A DNA stretch of 64,000 nt from Desulfosporosinus fructosivorans (GTDB lineage: Bacteria; Bacillota; Desulfitobacteriia; Desulfitobacteriales; Desulfitobacteriaceae). The position numbers and the translations under genes were made by a program. Below are positions 17,549-26,160 of the stretch, one piece after another (the stretch's first letter is position 1; every line of letters begins with the position of its first letter). The stretch spans positions 310,001 through 374,000 of the forward strand of contig NZ_SPQQ01000005.1 of the NCBI RefSeq assembly GCF_004766045.1. The letters are read 5' to 3'. The notes below the pieces were generated by a model. That model saw nothing but the letters and a program-made list of their open reading frames with translations, ran no database searches and had not been told where the DNA came from.

Positions 17549-17580
17549 ATTATATTAAATTTTTGTTTCTATTTCAACAA
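17549..17580 (-). promoter_or_regulatory. Promoter and operator of MarR 2
   Basis: TTGAAA (17572-17577), 17 nt, TATAAT (17549-17554), with palindrome TTGTT-N8-AACAA at 17563-17580 over the -35. Confidence 0.75.
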
Positions 17581-17605
17581 TGTTAAAGTAAATATTCTTA
17601 GAATT

Positions 17606-17689
17606 GAGCTACAGGCCGCCGGCATCGAGGAATATCTCGGTACCGAGGTTCCTTCGGAGGAACTGATCTGGCAGGCCCCAGTGCCGTAG
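17606..17689 (+). pseudogene. katG (catalase-peroxidase) fragment
   Basis: About 28 codons ending in stop at 17687: EYLGTEVPSEELIWQAPVP, which matches the KatG consensus YLGPEVP..DLIWQDPVP. No start and nothing else of the 700-residue enzyme remains; a later stretch to 17820 is not readable as KatG. Decayed gene. Confidence 0.6.
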
Positions 17690-17820
17690 GCTATTAAATT
17701 GGCGGATTTGGAATACACTCCTTGCTGGGGACTTCCTCAGCGTAGTACCGAATTGTATTAATCGGGGTTGCAGAGAGGAACTTTAAGGTGATAGCCACCT
17801 TCTGAGCCATAGCCTGGTTT

Positions 17821-18192
17821 TCAGCAATTTAGAAGAGTGTCAATACGAATATACAATTCTGTGCCTACCTTTGCATTAGACCCGTCCTTGCCATTTTGCA
17901 TATAGGTGTTGCCATTCATTATGAAAAGATAATAATCATGCGACGAATTTGAATTTTTGCTGCTATAGATTACTCGCAGCATATAGCACGCATGGAAGGA
18001 ATCAATATCCTGTGGAGGATATTGGGTAGACTTTATCAAGTAACTGAATACTCTATATTCCGCAACGGGAACGTTGTCAGTTGTCATTAAGTGTTTTGAT
18101 TGGCAATCGAGAGAAATAAGGCGAGTGGCATCTGGCCGAGCATCCGAGTAGCGGGAATAGGAGGCTGAGAAAAGCGTAATGTACATGGCCAT
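17821..18192 (-). CDS. Hypothetical protein
   Basis: 123 residues, mixed polar, rich in Ser and Tyr, no signal peptide, motif or membrane helix recognised. ATG 18192 has no good ribosome site but a TATAAT box lies 15 nt upstream. Codon use is plausible, yet the flanks are full of gene debris, so it may not be real. Confidence 0.35.
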   Translation of the reverse strand: MAMYITLFSASYSRYSDARPDATRLISLDCQSKHLMTTDNVPVAEYRVFSYLIKSTQYPPQDIDSFHACYMLRVIYSSKNSNSSHDYYLFIMNGNTYMQNGKDGSNAKVGTELYIRIDTLLNC

Positions 18193-18656
18193 TTAACCGC
18201 AGTAAAATTATATCGAACCTTTAACTCGCAGACATGTCCCTGTCCACTTGTCACGTTTCCCTTGTCACGTTGTCACGTGTCACGTCCAACGTTCACTGCT
18301 TCTTCATTAATACGAGATCGACTGAACTCTTCTAAAACATCTTCGGTTTTGCCCAATATTATGCCCTCCCAGTTACTCAAACTCACGACAGATTGACTAC
18401 TTGCGGAATGCTATTTAACACAGTGATAATCTTTCTACCTATTTGAAATTTCGCTTCAAATCATGATAACTTGTCTGTGTAAATGTACATTCTTTAACGC
18501 AAACTGTACACCCTTCTTAGCAACTAAACGCGGTTCTGTATTCCCGATTAACACTGAGGCCTGTTGAAAAACAAGCTATAACAATGATAAACTAAATATA
18601 ATAATATACCAACCAGAATATCCAAACTTAAGGTTTGGGAAAAAGCTATAGAAACC
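18193..18656. other. Intergenic with TGTCACGT repeats
   Basis: No gene. At about 18250-18285 the octamer TGTCACGT or near copies occur four times. No other structure recognised. Confidence 0.4.
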
Positions 18657-19535
18657 TTGAGGGAAAGTGGGGAGAAAATTAGTAAAATGATCGGCGACGA
18701 AAAATCATATGTTGAAGATATAGTAGAAAAACCAAAGAAACAAAGCCCTAGAACGATTATCGGTATCCTGATAACTTTAATACTAGGATTATTAAAGTTT
18801 AGCAAGCTTGCAGTTATCGCAAAGTTTTTGCTGACCTTACTAAAGGCATCAAAATTTGCCGGCACCTTTTTGAGCATGGGTTTAACCATTATTCTGTATG
18901 CTCAAATATATGGTTGGTTATTTGCAATAGGCTTTGTTGGTGTTATTTTTGTTCACGAGATGGGTCACTATGTCACGAGCACGAAAATTGGTCTTGATGT
19001 CTCTGCTCCAACTTTCATTCCTTTTCTTGGCGCTTTTATCAGGATGAAGAGTATCCCGAAAAGTGTTAGGGAAGAGGCAATAGTAGCGATTGGCGGACCC
19101 GCGGCAGGGGCGTTCATCACGCTTGTTTGTATAGGGCTATACTCTATAACTGGTACTCCCTTTTGGGCAGGATTAGCCTATATAAGTGCCTTAATAAATG
19201 TCTTCAATTTACTACCTTTTGGCTTCTTAGATGGGGGCAGAATTTCGAAAGCAATTTCGCCCTTTATTTGGATTATTGGCTTAATCTTAGCTATCATTCT
19301 TATCTGGAAGCTACATGCTTATATACTCCTCTTGATCGTGTTCTTTGGCATCCTTGAAATCATCTCTATGTATAGAAATAAAGCTCAAACTGCTCTATAC
19401 CTGAGTGTAGAGCCCATCTTCAGGTTTCAGATAGGGGTCTCCTACCTTTTTTTACTCGTGCTTTTAGTAGGTTTAATGATGTATTCGTTAGACATTTCAA
19501 CGGCATTCACAGATTCGCTTCGTGATATGCGATAA
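18657..19535 (+). CDS. M50 family site-2-type membrane metalloprotease
   Basis: 292 residues. VHEMGHYV is the HExxH zinc motif near residue 102, and NLLPFGFLDGGR near 182 the second zinc-ligand motif (NxxPxxxLDGG). Five or six membrane helices. Cuts membrane-embedded substrates in relatives. The start is uncertain: TTG 18657 lacks a ribosome site, ATG 18687 has GGGGAG 12 nt away, and coding-like codons (KVWEKAIETL) extend upstream to about 18588 without any start, so the 5' end may be damaged. A terminator follows. Confidence 0.85.
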   Translation: MRESGEKISKMIGDEKSYVEDIVEKPKKQSPRTIIGILITLILGLLKFSKLAVIAKFLLTLLKASKFAGTFLSMGLTIILYAQIYGWLFAIGFVGVIFVHEMGHYVTSTKIGLDVSAPTFIPFLGAFIRMKSIPKSVREEAIVAIGGPAAGAFITLVCIGLYSITGTPFWAGLAYISALINVFNLLPFGFLDGGRISKAISPFIWIIGLILAIILIWKLHAYILLLIVFFGILEIISMYRNKAQTALYLSVEPIFRFQIGVSYLFLLVLLVGLMMYSLDISTAFTDSLRDMR

Positions 19536-19565
19536 CTTTCTTCTCTATGTTGTTCTCAATAGGAC

Positions 19566-19607
19566 AAAAACAGGTAGTTGACCAGTCAAGTCAACCACCT
19601 GTTTTTT
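19566..19607 (+). terminator. Terminator of the M50 gene
   Basis: 16-bp arms AAAACAGGTAGTTGAC / GTCAACCACCTGTTTT with one mismatch, then TT; also usable for the minus-strand gene at 19631. Confidence 0.8.
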
Positions 19608-19630
19608 ATCATGCATTTTATACATCTTAA

Positions 19631-19900
19631 CTACTTAAGCTTACTAAAACGAGAGATCCCCTTCTCGATCGAATCCTTCAACTCGTTCCACGATTTCTCA
19701 GTTCCAATTTTTATATCTTCCCATCCAAGTTCGCTGGTTTCTTTAAGCTGTTCATATTTCTCAAAGAAAGCATCCCTTTTCTTTTCTAGGCTATCCATGT
19801 GAGAAAGGTACTCTAATTTAATATCCGCCTTAACCTCAGCGACTCCAGCCTTCATCACCGCTAATTTTGCATTATATTTTGCTAGATTGGCCTCAAACAT
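19631..19900 (-). CDS. Small amphipathic helical protein
   Basis: 89 residues, almost wholly helical, alternating charged and hydrophobic positions (coiled coil). The YNAKLAVMKAGVAEVKADIKLEY start and regular EKY/LKE pattern resemble the sll1863-type stress proteins. No ribosome site stronger than GATCGAG is seen. Cytosolic; role unknown. Confidence 0.6.
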   Translation of the reverse strand: MFEANLAKYNAKLAVMKAGVAEVKADIKLEYLSHMDSLEKKRDAFFEKYEQLKETSELGWEDIKIGTEKSWNELKDSIEKGISRFSKLK

Positions 19901-20000
19901 GATCGAGATAGGGTTGATAAAGCTTTCAAACTACTAAACCAGAAGTGTACGGGAAAGACGAAATAATAAAATCATAATAGTCAATTTCTAAAGATTTATT

Positions 20001-20591
20001 TTATTGACTAAGCATCTCATTAAGATTCCCGGTAAGGTTATTGACAAGGGCATCGTTATCCTGGATCACCCACATTTTTTTTGCCTTATCTTTATTCAAT
20101 GTAATCTCAAGTTCATTTGTCAGAACGGGAGCATCCGGCTTTGATATACTTTCCTCCAGATACTTCATCATGTTTTCTTCCATTTTTTCATCAGAAATTT
20201 CCTCGCCTCCGAAAGCGGAATTAAGCGCTTCATCCATGACTTTCCCCAATATCCCTTCAAAGATTTTCTGAAGGTCAAGATTGGTTACCTTGACTTTAGC
20301 AGTTGCCGTCTCTCCTGCTTCTACTGAAGAGACGATTTCATGTTTCGTTTTTGAAAAGATTAATTTTGCAAGCTTTTCTTCTTGTGGGTCAGCAAATGTA
20401 AAATTACCGCTATCAGAAGCACAATATGACTCTGCAGTTTTCAAATCAGCTTCGCTTAATGATTTGAAGAACCCATTTACGCTTTCTTCTGCCTTTGGAA
20501 AATTAGTCTTCGTGCAACCTGCCATAGAAAAAACTAATGTGATGATTACCAGGATGAGTAAACATCTTGATGGGTGTGAAAATTTTGTCAT
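20001..20591 (-). CDS. Lipoprotein, DUF4878/DUF5105-like
   Basis: 196 residues. Signal peptide with lipobox VFSMAGC at about residues 20-26, then a domain beginning AEESVNGFFKSLSEADLKTAESYC that matches the NTF2-like fold of small clostridial lipoproteins. Acidic, surface exposed. ATG 20591 after GGGGAGATATC. Stands alone. Confidence 0.75.
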   Translation of the reverse strand: MTKFSHPSRCLLILVIITLVFSMAGCTKTNFPKAEESVNGFFKSLSEADLKTAESYCASDSGNFTFADPQEEKLAKLIFSKTKHEIVSSVEAGETATAKVKVTNLDLQKIFEGILGKVMDEALNSAFGGEEISDEKMEENMMKYLEESISKPDAPVLTNELEITLNKDKAKKMWVIQDNDALVNNLTGNLNEMLSQ

Positions 20592-20667
20592 GATATCTCC
20601 CCTTTAGTTGAATTTTCAATCGAGTAATATAAATTTCTACAATTTTCTCGACTATTTTCATTGTAAA

Positions 20668-20723
20668 TAAAAAAGCCCGACATTTAACCTATCGAAAGTT
20701 AGGTTAAAAGTAGGGCTTTTTCT
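20668..20723 (-). terminator. Terminator of the LuxR-type regulator
   Basis: Hairpin AAAAAGCCC..TTTAACCT / AGGTTAAA..GGGCTTTTT; 24 nt past the stop. Confidence 0.8.
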
Positions 20724-20746
20724 GTTTTATAAACTATTTATAAAAC

Positions 20747-23359
20747 TCAGCTGATTATATTAAGACGTCTTGCCTTATCCACTGCCTGAGTGCGCTTATT
20801 GACTTCCAGCTTGGAAAATATGTTGTTGATATGCCATTTGGCCGTTCCGGTTGTAATGAAAAGCTTTTCAGCGATCTCATCATTGGACAAACCTTCCGCT
20901 ATAAGCTGGAGAATCTCTATTTCCCTTTTCCTGAGAAGATCTGTACGTTCGTAGATTATTTTTGTTTCTTTCCTGAATAATTTATCAATAAATTCCGGAG
21001 CTGTATCCCTCACTTTATAAGTCAGTTCCAGAAGCTCGCTTCCCTCATCAATAAAATATCTTTCATAGCTTTCAGGGGCGGCTATTGTTACTGCTTCTCT
21101 CACACAGTCCAGAGCTTCGGCCTCCGTCCCCAGGTGTTTCTTGACCAAAGCTGACAGCAGCAGCACTGTAATCAGCTCTCCATACCGGCCTTCTTTTCTT
21201 ACAAGTTCTTCTTTCTCTTCAAGAGCTGTCTGGGCTTTGAGGAAATCTTTCTGCGCAATCAAAACCCTTATGTATGTAAAATAGGGGTTTATGTCCGATA
21301 TCCCCGATACCTTATCAAAGGTGATTCCCGGTTCCTTCAGCCACATGGAAACCCTCTCAATATTTCCTTCCCTAAGAAACAGCTCCATTTCCAATGCTTC
21401 GAAAAATACGGTGATCCTATGGGCTATAAAATCTTTGTAATAAGCTTTTAATCGATATGCCATTTCGAAAGCCTTTTCCTTTTCTCCCGTACTATAAAGC
21501 AATAATACTAAATACCATTCTCCCAGCCCTCCCAAATGAGCAAATCCCAGTTCCTGGTAAGATGCAATACCTTCCTCCAGATACTTTTGCGCTTCTTCCA
21601 GCTTATTAGCGCAATACAGTAGCATCCCCACAGGCAAATATACGATTTTAGCCATCGGCAAGTGATTCCCGCCATGATCCGTTAATCTTTCAAGGGTTCT
21701 TTCACATACGGCGAGCGCTTCTCTTCTCTTCCCCATACAATTAAGATAAAATGCCACATCGTGAAGAGAAGTCACTTCCAGGAAACGGTAACCCTTTCTG
21801 CGGGCTCCTTCATGGACTTTGGCATGTAAGGCTTCCGCTTTGCGGGTATGTCCGTTCAAACCATTTGCGTGTCCCAGAGCAATTAACGCTCCATAATAGA
21901 AAAGCTCCTGCTTATCCTTCACAAATGAAAGTCCTTCTTCTGCATCCTTCAAAGCCTTCTCTTTATCTTCACTATTATATCTGAAAGGCGCGGATGCCTT
22001 TGCCATCCCAACGATTATCGGATCATTGCTGCTTTCCTCTATATGTTCCAAGCTATCGATCACTTTATTTGCTTCATTGATTTCTCCTGTAATCAACAGG
22101 CACCAGGCCCTATATACTTCCAGAATACCTTCCTTTTCCTTCTTTATTGCCGATACTGAATTCAACCATGAAAGCAGAGTTTTTAACTCACCTTTTTGAA
22201 AAAGCTCCATTGCCTTATCTTTAACCAGGCTTGCCGCCGCCTCTCCGTCTCTCGCCTCCAGGGCGTATTCCAGAGCCGCTTCGGTAAATCCGTGCTCCCT
22301 GCACCACAGGCTCGCCTTTCTGCACATTTCTGCCTTCCGGTCCTCATTCAGGCCCATCCTTAAAAATTCAGAGAATAGATGATGGTATCTATACCATGTA
22401 TACGTGTCATCCAAGGGTACGATAAAGAGATTATCCTTTTCCAACTGCTTTATGATTTTTCTGCTGTCTTTGATTCCCGTTACAGCTTCGCAGAGCTCTC
22501 CGTTAAATTTTTTCAACGTACAGGTCCTGTTCAGAAAAATACGGATTTGCTCCTCCTGGCTTTTCAGAACCTCATCCATTAGGTAGTCTGCAATGAACCG
22601 GTGATTACCGTTAAATTCTTTCATAAAGCTTTTGGCCCGGGCTTTTTCCATATTCTTTATGGACAAACCGGTCAATTGCATGCCCGCAGCCCAGCCTTCC
22701 GTCTGCTTTTCAACGATTTTCAGCATATCATCGTCAAAAACCAAATTAAAATATCTGCTAAAGAATCCGCTGATCTCTGCACTTGTGAATTTTAAATCCG
22801 TGGAATTCAGCTCTGTTATTTTATCTTCGACTCTCCACCTTGAAAAGGCAAACGATGGTTCCTTGCGAGTAATTAAAACAAGCCTTGGTGCTATGGAATC
22901 AAGCAGTTTTTGTAACAGTTCATTAATGTACGCGTTATTAATAACATGATAATCATCAAACACCAGAATAAAAGGCTCTTGGACCTGTTCCAGCTCTCTT
23001 GCCATATATAAGCTAACAGTTTCCACTCCCGGCAGCTTTGGCGCAGCCATCAAATCCTCTATCATTGTTCCGAATCTTTGATTTATCTTTCGGACTGCCG
23101 CGAGCAAATAGTTTATGAACTTTAAAGGATCATTATCATATTCATCTAGGGATAACCAAGTGTAATTGTACTCCAATCTGCTTAACCATCCCGAAATAAG
23201 CGTTGTTTTACCGTATCCCGCCGGAGCGGAAACAATTATTATTTTATGCTCTTTATCCAGTCCCTCATCCAGCTTTTTATTCAGAATATCCCTGCATATA
23301 TGGTTCTGTCTGATAGACGGCATATGCAGCTTTGTATCCAGAAGAAATTTTTTATCCAT
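20747..23359 (-). CDS. MalT-type (LAL) LuxR family transcriptional regulator
   Basis: 870 residues. An N-terminal STAND ATPase with Walker A SAPAGYGKTT (near residue 45) and LVFDDYHVI as Walker B; a TPR-rich middle (about 350-780); a C-terminal LuxR HTH, LRKREIEILQLIAEGLSNDEIAEKL. Such proteins activate on binding an inducer and ATP. ATG 23359 with GGGGGAA upstream. No neighbouring operon points to the target; the divergent side is debris. Confidence 0.9.
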   Translation of the reverse strand: MDKKFLLDTKLHMPSIRQNHICRDILNKKLDEGLDKEHKIIIVSAPAGYGKTTLISGWLSRLEYNYTWLSLDEYDNDPLKFINYLLAAVRKINQRFGTMIEDLMAAPKLPGVETVSLYMARELEQVQEPFILVFDDYHVINNAYINELLQKLLDSIAPRLVLITRKEPSFAFSRWRVEDKITELNSTDLKFTSAEISGFFSRYFNLVFDDDMLKIVEKQTEGWAAGMQLTGLSIKNMEKARAKSFMKEFNGNHRFIADYLMDEVLKSQEEQIRIFLNRTCTLKKFNGELCEAVTGIKDSRKIIKQLEKDNLFIVPLDDTYTWYRYHHLFSEFLRMGLNEDRKAEMCRKASLWCREHGFTEAALEYALEARDGEAAASLVKDKAMELFQKGELKTLLSWLNSVSAIKKEKEGILEVYRAWCLLITGEINEANKVIDSLEHIEESSNDPIIVGMAKASAPFRYNSEDKEKALKDAEEGLSFVKDKQELFYYGALIALGHANGLNGHTRKAEALHAKVHEGARRKGYRFLEVTSLHDVAFYLNCMGKRREALAVCERTLERLTDHGGNHLPMAKIVYLPVGMLLYCANKLEEAQKYLEEGIASYQELGFAHLGGLGEWYLVLLLYSTGEKEKAFEMAYRLKAYYKDFIAHRITVFFEALEMELFLREGNIERVSMWLKEPGITFDKVSGISDINPYFTYIRVLIAQKDFLKAQTALEEKEELVRKEGRYGELITVLLLSALVKKHLGTEAEALDCVREAVTIAAPESYERYFIDEGSELLELTYKVRDTAPEFIDKLFRKETKIIYERTDLLRKREIEILQLIAEGLSNDEIAEKLFITTGTAKWHINNIFSKLEVNKRTQAVDKARRLNIIS

Positions 23360-23648
23360 TTTTCCCCCTCATATATATGAAAAATCATCACATTGTAATA
23401 TCGTATTTTTTTGATAAAAAGAACAGATTTCATCACAGAATCAGGAGGTTTCTTTTTTTCAACCGCTTTTTTATTTCATCGATGAATAACAAGGCCAAAA
23501 AATGCATTTTTTCGGTCCGTCTTTTGCCGATTTTTTGCATCAAACCACTTTATACTGGTTGTCCTGCTTATTTTCCCCGGGACCACAATTCGTCATCAGA
23601 ATTATACTCTCTAACTCATTACTACCTGCAAATTGCAGTTGGTGTTTT
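23360..23648. other. Intergenic, nothing found
   Basis: Contains an AT-rich tract and no gene I can support. The string ATCAGAATTATACTCTC at about 23597 recurs at about 28123. Confidence 0.35.
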
Positions 23649-24518
23649 TTATATTTCAACTTCTATTCTCGATAGGTTCAGAGCTTTTCCACCCACTTTG
23701 ACCTCATATATTTCATTGTTTTCCACGCTTAAAGAAACCATAATCTCCGATGGCATGTTCATAGAGTATCCTTGCTCAAAAACCATGTTTTTTGCGTGTT
23801 CGGGCTTAAGCTGATCATATTTAAGCAAATAACAAGCCAATGCACCGTTTGATGTCCCAGTAGCTGACTCTTCAGGAATACCATAAAGAGGAGCCAAGTT
23901 GCGACAATGTGCATTTGAATCATAGAGCGAATCAAGAGCAAACAAGTGATAACCAATTGTGTTGTACTTTTTGCTGATTTCTGAAACCTTTTCAAAATCG
24001 GGCTTTATGCCATTCAATACTTCCATGCTTCTGATGGGGACTATGATATCTCTGAGCCCAGTCGATACAATCTGTGCAGGCAATTTTTCATTCATGTCAT
24101 TTACAGAAATATTTAAAGAATCTGCTATTTCTTGTTTTTCTACCGCCTCATAAAAACCAGGCTTCGTTTGATTCATCATGATTGATGAGTCCGCCATAAC
24201 CTCTACATTTAAAACACCTGCTTTTGTTTCCTGCGTATAATTTCCACGTTTAATATAGTCCTCACTTAATAATGTTGAAAAAGCCGCTATTGTGGCATGC
24301 CCACATAAATCAACTTCTTCAGTCGGTGTGAAAAAACGTACTCTATAGTCTGCAATATCAGACTTCATGACAAAAGCAGTCTCGCTTAGTCCAAGGATGC
24401 CAGCTATCTTTTTCATATCATTTTCTGATAATGAATTTGCATTTACCACAACGCCTGCTGGGTTTCCACCTTCCACTGTTTTAGCAAATGCATTTATTAT
24501 ATAAGCCTTTACTTTCAT
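23649..24518 (-). CDS. PhzF family isomerase-like protein
   Basis: 289 residues, two-domain diaminopimelate-epimerase fold. GGNPAGVV near residue 17, FFTPTEEVDLCGHATIA near 65 and EESATGTSNGAL near 215 are family signatures. The catalytic Glu of PhzF corresponds to the E of LSETAF. Substrate unknown. ATG 24518 after GGAGGAATTCGT. Directly downstream of an ornithine-cyclodeaminase remnant, with which it was probably one operon for amino-acid modification. Confidence 0.87.
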   Translation of the reverse strand: MKVKAYIINAFAKTVEGGNPAGVVVNANSLSENDMKKIAGILGLSETAFVMKSDIADYRVRFFTPTEEVDLCGHATIAAFSTLLSEDYIKRGNYTQETKAGVLNVEVMADSSIMMNQTKPGFYEAVEKQEIADSLNISVNDMNEKLPAQIVSTGLRDIIVPIRSMEVLNGIKPDFEKVSEISKKYNTIGYHLFALDSLYDSNAHCRNLAPLYGIPEESATGTSNGALACYLLKYDQLKPEHAKNMVFEQGYSMNMPSEIMVSLSVENNEIYEVKVGGKALNLSRIEVEI

Positions 24519-24724
24519 ACGAATTCCTCCAAATCAATTTAAATATGTGCTGTGAAAACAATTTCAATTCCTCTGCTTTTTCTACCAGGTATTTTGAAAC
24601 GGTAATATCTTGCAATGCTATCCCTGTACTATCAAAAATTGTGGTGTCTTGTTCCGATATCCTCCCTTTTACATTACCCGCTATCAACTGTCCAATTTCT
24701 CTCAGAGCCTCTCTTTGATAAAGA
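24481..24724 (-). pseudogene. Ornithine cyclodeaminase/mu-crystallin fragment
   Basis: The last ~80 codons of an OCD-family protein remain: EIGQLIAGNVKGR, then TTIFDSTGIALQD and VEKAEEL. These match the family's ..TLFDSTGLALQD.. C-terminus. The N-terminal three quarters and the NAD-binding site are gone; the break is near 24725, where unrelated sequence starts. The stop overlaps phzF-like by 38 nt. Confidence 0.65.
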
Positions 24725-24878
24725 TTTTTTCATTTATAACGACGGGGTTGAATTCGAGCATGAGAGGCTTACCTTTCATGCTTCGGTTATGTTGGGGGTT
24801 AAGAAGGCTCAATCCCTAGCTCCATTATATTCATCGTCGCTTCTCTCCCTCTTTGTCCACTTTAAAAGTCTGTAAACA

Positions 24879-24903
24879 AAAAAAGTGCTGTCCGCACTTT
24901 TTT
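24879..24903 (-). terminator. Terminator of XRE regulator
   Basis: AAAAAAGTGC / GCACTTTTTT arms, 5-nt loop, just after the stop at 24909. Confidence 0.85.
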
Positions 24904-24908
24904 AAAAA

Positions 24909-25238
24909 CTATAGCTTTTCATCAACTAGCCAGGTTATGAAATGATCAACCAGCTCCTGCTTTTTCTCATCACACAGCTTGATTTTTTGATTAATTTGGG
25001 AAAGCAGACTGTCATTCGTGTGTCTGAAAATACCCAGCAGGAGGTAATCCGGCGTGATGTCCAGGGCCTCACATATTTTAAGCAATGTATCAATGCTGGG
25101 AATAGAATGATTGTTTTCTATATTGGAAATGTGGTTGTTGCTAAGTCCCGTGGCTTCTGCGACGTCATCCTGGGTCAGGTTCAACACCTTGCGCCTTTTC
25201 GCAATCCGTTCACCTAATTCTTTGTAATTAATCTCCAA
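24909..25238 (-). CDS. XRE family regulator
   Basis: 109 residues. HTH LTQDDVAEATGLSNNHISNIENNHSIPS (residues 21-48), then a short C-terminal helix region (DITPDYLLLG). TTG start 25238 after GGGTGAT. Diverges from the receiver gene at 25390; probably regulates itself or that gene. Confidence 0.85.
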   Translation of the reverse strand: MEINYKELGERIAKRRKVLNLTQDDVAEATGLSNNHISNIENNHSIPSIDTLLKICEALDITPDYLLLGIFRHTNDSLLSQINQKIKLCDEKKQELVDHFITWLVDEKL

Positions 25239-25389
25239 ATCTTATCACCCTGTTTAACTTTATCAATTATGAATAATATTTTTAACAAAGTACAAGGGTA
25301 TTTATACACTTGTACTTGTATCTTTAGGGATATATAATGGTTTTAATACCTTTTTAGTTGTATATAAAATAGCTTTGGAGGGAGATATT

Positions 25390-25776
25390 TTGTTTACTAT
25401 CGGCATTTGCGATGACAGGCCGTTGTGTCGTCATTTATTGGAGGCATTCATTCATTTATATGAAGAAGAAAAAGGGTATTTATTTGATATTTACCAATTT
25501 GGCAGTGGTGAAGATCTTCTCGAAGAACTTAATACGCAGGGGATGATTCTTGACCTTCTTTTTCTTGATAATAGTATGAAAAAGATGACTGGTCTCGAAA
25601 CCGCCAAACAAATACGGCAATCCGATTCCATGTCAACATGCAGCATTGTGTTTGTGACATCTGCCGATGATTACCATCAATTTATGCAGGTCCAGCCTTT
25701 ACAAGTCGTATGCAAGCCCGGTACCCAGGAGCGTATTGCTACTATATTAGACAAGGTTCTGTCCAAAAAAGTGTAA
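25390..25776 (+). CDS. Stand-alone receiver domain (LytTR-type) protein
   Basis: 128 residues. ICDD at the N-terminus, LLFLDNSMKKMTG with the phospho-acceptor Asp near 56, VTSADD and CKPG with the conserved Lys. This is the receiver of an AgrA/LytR regulator, but it stops before any LytTR DNA-binding domain. TTG 25390, 3 nt after GGAGGGAGAT. Its end overlaps an antisense phage-like fragment, suggesting that a DNA insertion cut off the output domain. Confidence 0.7.
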   Translation: MFTIGICDDRPLCRHLLEAFIHLYEEEKGYLFDIYQFGSGEDLLEELNTQGMILDLLFLDNSMKKMTGLETAKQIRQSDSMSTCSIVFVTSADDYHQFMQVQPLQVVCKPGTQERIATILDKVLSKKV

Positions 25777-25967
25777 TAGTAAGCTTCAGTGGGATTAAGT
25801 ATTGTCACTGAAAACTCTCCTTCTGTATCCACATAGTTGAGTTCATAGGCTTCTCCATAGATTTCTGATTGCTTTCGTAGATTGGCCATGAGATCTTCCA
25901 TTTCTTGATTTGAACGTACACCATTAATCACTCTGGATGCTAAGTATTCCACATTGCTTGGAATCAA
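25777..25967 (-). pseudogene. Possible phage portal protein fragment
   Basis: About 64 codons: SNVEYLASRVIN, then QSEIYGEAYELNYVD and VTILNPTEAYYY. The middle resembles the SPP1-type portal consensus (..SIYGxAYEL.Y.D...F..L.P.E). The frame runs on to 25677 but the text after about 25790 is the complement of the receiver gene. No start or ribosome site. Similarity is from memory and tentative. Confidence 0.4.
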
Positions 25968-26059
25968 TTAGAAGATGGAGGGAAGTTTCACTCTTCGAAG
26001 TTTTGCTGCCAGCACGTTGTTTAAAAGAACGGCTGGAAATGACCCAGATTATAGAAATT

Positions 26060-26093
26060 TATACCACTGTAAGCCTGAAAGTTTACAGTGGTG
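26060..26093. terminator. Hairpin, probable terminator
   Basis: ACCACTGTAA/TTACAGTGGT arms with a 10-nt loop and TTTTG after it; lies between the fragment above and the epimerase gene. Confidence 0.5.
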
Positions 26094-26160
26094 TTTTGAA
26101 GCTTCCCTAAATAATAATCAAGTTTGGCACCTTTTAATATACCGTTTTTGTAAACTAAAA

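Noticed and set aside
18236..18290. TGTCACGT repeats
   Set aside because: Four imperfect units with no promoter or regular spacing; chance or debris.
24728..24875. Possible plus-strand protein end
   Set aside because: No start, no recognised family; both frames of the stretch are equally weak.
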